Positions 5,508 through 6,465 of a stretch of 6,465 nucleotides of DNA are shown here, piece by piece. The notes beneath the pieces were generated by a model. It was not told where the DNA came from. It ran no database searches and saw nothing but the letters and a program-made list of their open reading frames with translations. A program made the position numbers and the translations under genes. The stretch is from Candidatus Faecalibacterium faecipullorum. Its GTDB lineage: Bacteria; Bacillota; Clostridia; Oscillospirales; Ruminococcaceae. The stretch lies in assembly GCA_019118985.1 (NCBI GenBank), contig DWXX01000191.1, positions 1-6,465 of the forward strand, read 5' to 3'. Numbering within the stretch: the first letter of the stretch is position 1; every line of letters begins with the position of its first letter.

Positions 5508-6064
5508 TCTATCTGCAGCTGTTCTGGAGCTTTCTGCAGATCGGGCTGTTCAGCTTTGGGGGCGGCTACGCGGCGCTGCCCCTGATCCAGGGGCAGATCG
5601 TCGACCGGCACGGCTGGCTGGCCATGGCCGAGTTTACCGACCTGATCACCATCTCCCAGATGACCCCCGGGCCCATCGCCATCAACGCCGCCACCTTTGT
5701 CGGCATCAAGATCGCGGGGCCTGCGGGGGCCGCGGCGGCCACCCTCGGCTGCGTGCTGCCCTCCTGCGTCATCGCCACCGTGCTGGCCAGGCTCTACCTG
5801 AAATACCGCACCATGTCCCTTCTGCAGGGGGTGCTGGGCTCGCTGCGGCCGGCGGTGGTGGCCATGATCGCGTCGGCCGGGGTCTCCATCCTCATCACCG
5901 CCTTCTGGGGCGAGGCAGTCATCGCCTTCGCCGCCACCAACTGGGTGATGGCTGCTCTCTTTGCCCTCAGCGTCTTTCTGCTGCTCAAGTGCAAGCTGGA
6001 CCCCATCCTGGTGATGGTGCTGGCCGGGGTGCTCAAGCTGGCTTCGGCCGCCGCCGGGCTGTGA
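5504..6064 (+). CDS. CHR-family (chromate/oxyanion) transporter, short-chain subunit 2
   Basis: A 186-residue membrane protein, homologous to but distinct from the preceding subunit. FGGGY is at 18-22 and MTPGPIAIN, with P55-G56-P57, at 53-61. Hydrophobic stretches lie at about 5-28, 43-68, 72-97, 115-135 and 136-185. Its ATG lies within the stop region of subunit 1 (ATGA, 5504-5507), with a purine-rich GGAAAGGGGGG (5487-5497) serving as ribosome binding site. In short-chain CHR pairs, such as the B. subtilis YwrA/YwrB pair, both halves are needed and are thought to insert with opposite topology, like the two halves of long-chain ChrA. Tight coupling here fits equal production of both halves. 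A strong hairpin follows at 6095. Substrate is unknown. Confidence 0.93.
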   Translation: MIYLQLFWSFLQIGLFSFGGGYAALPLIQGQIVDRHGWLAMAEFTDLITISQMTPGPIAINAATFVGIKIAGPAGAAAATLGCVLPSCVIATVLARLYLKYRTMSLLQGVLGSLRPAVVAMIASAGVSILITAFWGEAVIAFAATNWVMAALFALSVFLLLKCKLDPILVMVLAGVLKLASAAAGL

Positions 6065-6094
6065 GCCCTGCCCTGCCCTTCGGAGATACAAGAA

Positions 6095-6131
6095 GGCCCC
6101 CGGCCCGGTACTCAAACCGGGGCCGGGGGCC
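6095..6131. terminator. Bidirectional terminator between the CHR operon and purB
   Basis: GGCCCCCGGCCCGGT (6095-6109) and its near-exact complement (6116-6131) form a stem of about 15 bp with one bulged base and a six-base loop. On the plus strand the tail is ATTTGTCTG (6132-6140). On the minus strand it is TTCTTGTAT (6094-6086). Lying between convergent genes, it can serve both, with the better T-run on the minus (purB) side. Confidence 0.8.
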
Positions 6132-6151
6132 ATTTGTCTGTCCGAACGGTT

Positions 6152-6391
6152 TTAGACGCTCAGGTCGGCGTGCTGGTCGAGCACGTCGGGGCAGCCGTCA
6201 AAGATGGGCTGCAGGACGTTCGCCAAGAACTCCTCCACCTGCTGCGGGGCGCGGCCGACGAAGTTCTCGGGGATGAGCCCGGCTTCGATCTCGGCTTTGG
6301 TCAGGCCGAAGGCGGGGTCGGCGGCGATGCGGTCCACCATGTCGTTGGGCAGGCCCTCTTCCTTGACCTGCCTGCCGGCGGCGATGGCGTG
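6152..6391 (-). CDS. purB: Adenylosuccinate lyase, C-terminal fragment (5' part broken)
   Basis: The frame gives 79 residues ending at TAA (6154-6152) and matches the C-terminal domain of PurB, which cleaves adenylosuccinate to AMP and SAICAR to AICAR plus fumarate in purine synthesis. Recognisable segments are HAIAAGRQVKEEG, NDMVDRIAADPAFGLT, the family-typical FVGRAPQQVEEFL, and a final LQPIFDG. Only about the last fifth of a normal (roughly 450-480 residue) enzyme is present; the catalytic residues lie in the missing part. A TAG (6394-6392) stops the frame immediately before the homologous part. An ATG at 6340 could start a 62-residue product, but it has no convincing ribosome binding site and that product would not be a working enzyme. 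Just upstream, ATTCCGCGTAGCAC would read I-R-V-H, which commonly precedes this domain, if two bases were removed. Sequence error or decay at the contig edge is therefore possible. The terminator at 6095-6131 follows. Confidence 0.8.
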   Translation of the reverse strand, partial: HAIAAGRQVKEEGLPNDMVDRIAADPAFGLTKAEIEAGLIPENFVGRAPQQVEEFLANVLQPIFDGCPDVLDQHADLSV

Positions 6392-6413
6392 CTACGCGGA
6401 ATCCCCAGCTCAA

Positions 6414-6464
6414 GCAGGCGTCCGAGTCGTTGACCCCCCGCACCATCGAGTATTCAAAGCTGAC
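6414..6464 (-). pseudogene. rlmN: Fragment matching RlmN (23S rRNA A2503 methyltransferase) at the window edge
   Basis: Reading leftward from 6464, about 17 codons give VSFEYSMVRGVNDSDAC. This fits the RlmN/Cfr radical-SAM segment that commonly reads FEYALIKGVNDS. The match ends around 6414, after which the sequence passes into the broken purB frame. The upstream part, with the radical-SAM CxxxCxxC cluster, would lie outside the window. A 17-residue match is short, so identification is moderate. It may be a remnant, a recombination product or a chimeric contig end. Confidence 0.45.
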
Positions 6465-6465
6465 C

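Noticed and set aside
5237..6133. Minus-strand 298-codon frame opposite the CHR genes
   Set aside because: Composition is Gly/His/Asp/Pro-rich with no family resemblance, and it crosses the 6095-6131 hairpin; the plus strand encodes two clear CHR proteins.
1..6465. Mobile elements, CRISPR arrays, tRNA or rRNA genes, riboswitches
   Set aside because: I saw no transposase, terminal inverted repeats, spaced direct repeats, tRNA-like cloverleaf or known riboswitch core on either strand.

Overview
The window looks like chromosomal DNA of a high-GC anaerobic Firmicute, plausibly a gut clostridium of the Oscillospirales type. The reasons are strong AGGAGG-type ribosome binding sites, sigma-A-like TTGACA promoters, intrinsic terminators, a Gram-positive-style lipoprotein and family matches typical of that group. 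This placement is inference, because there is no rRNA or other marker in the window. The gene layout is compact, with no gene-free stretch above 300 bases; the largest is the 242-base divergent region at 4681-4922.

Layout: (1) 464-1, minus: 5' part of a coiled-coil protein of unknown function that runs off the left edge. (2) 2655-583, minus: a large exported flavoenzyme, a lipoprotein with a covalent-FMN domain followed by a fumarate-reductase-like FAD domain. It has its own promoter, a palindromic operator and a terminator. (3) 4680-2872, minus: a membrane-anchored aryl-sulfate sulfotransferase (ASST) with all the key catalytic residues, ended by its own terminator. (4) 4923-6064, plus: two translationally coupled short CHR-family (chromate/oxyanion) transporter subunits, divergent from the ASST gene. 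(5) A strong hairpin at 6095-6131 separates these from a convergent 3' fragment of purB (adenylosuccinate lyase). Upstream of that, at the right edge, the reading frame breaks and about 17 codons match RlmN instead. This suggests a rearrangement or an assembly artefact at the contig end.

How the genes may work together: ASST and the flavoenzyme should both act outside the membrane. ASST moves sulfate groups between phenolic compounds. The flavoenzyme should deliver electrons from the membrane to a small unsaturated acceptor, but it lacks the arginines that hold fumarate or urocanate in the known enzymes, so its substrate is probably something else. A plausible but unproven reading is a cell-surface module that takes host or dietary phenolic sulfates, exchanges the sulfate, and uses a phenolic or related enoate as electron acceptor. 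The divergent oxyanion transporter could be linked through sulfate. The three units have separate promoters, so co-regulation is possible but not shown.
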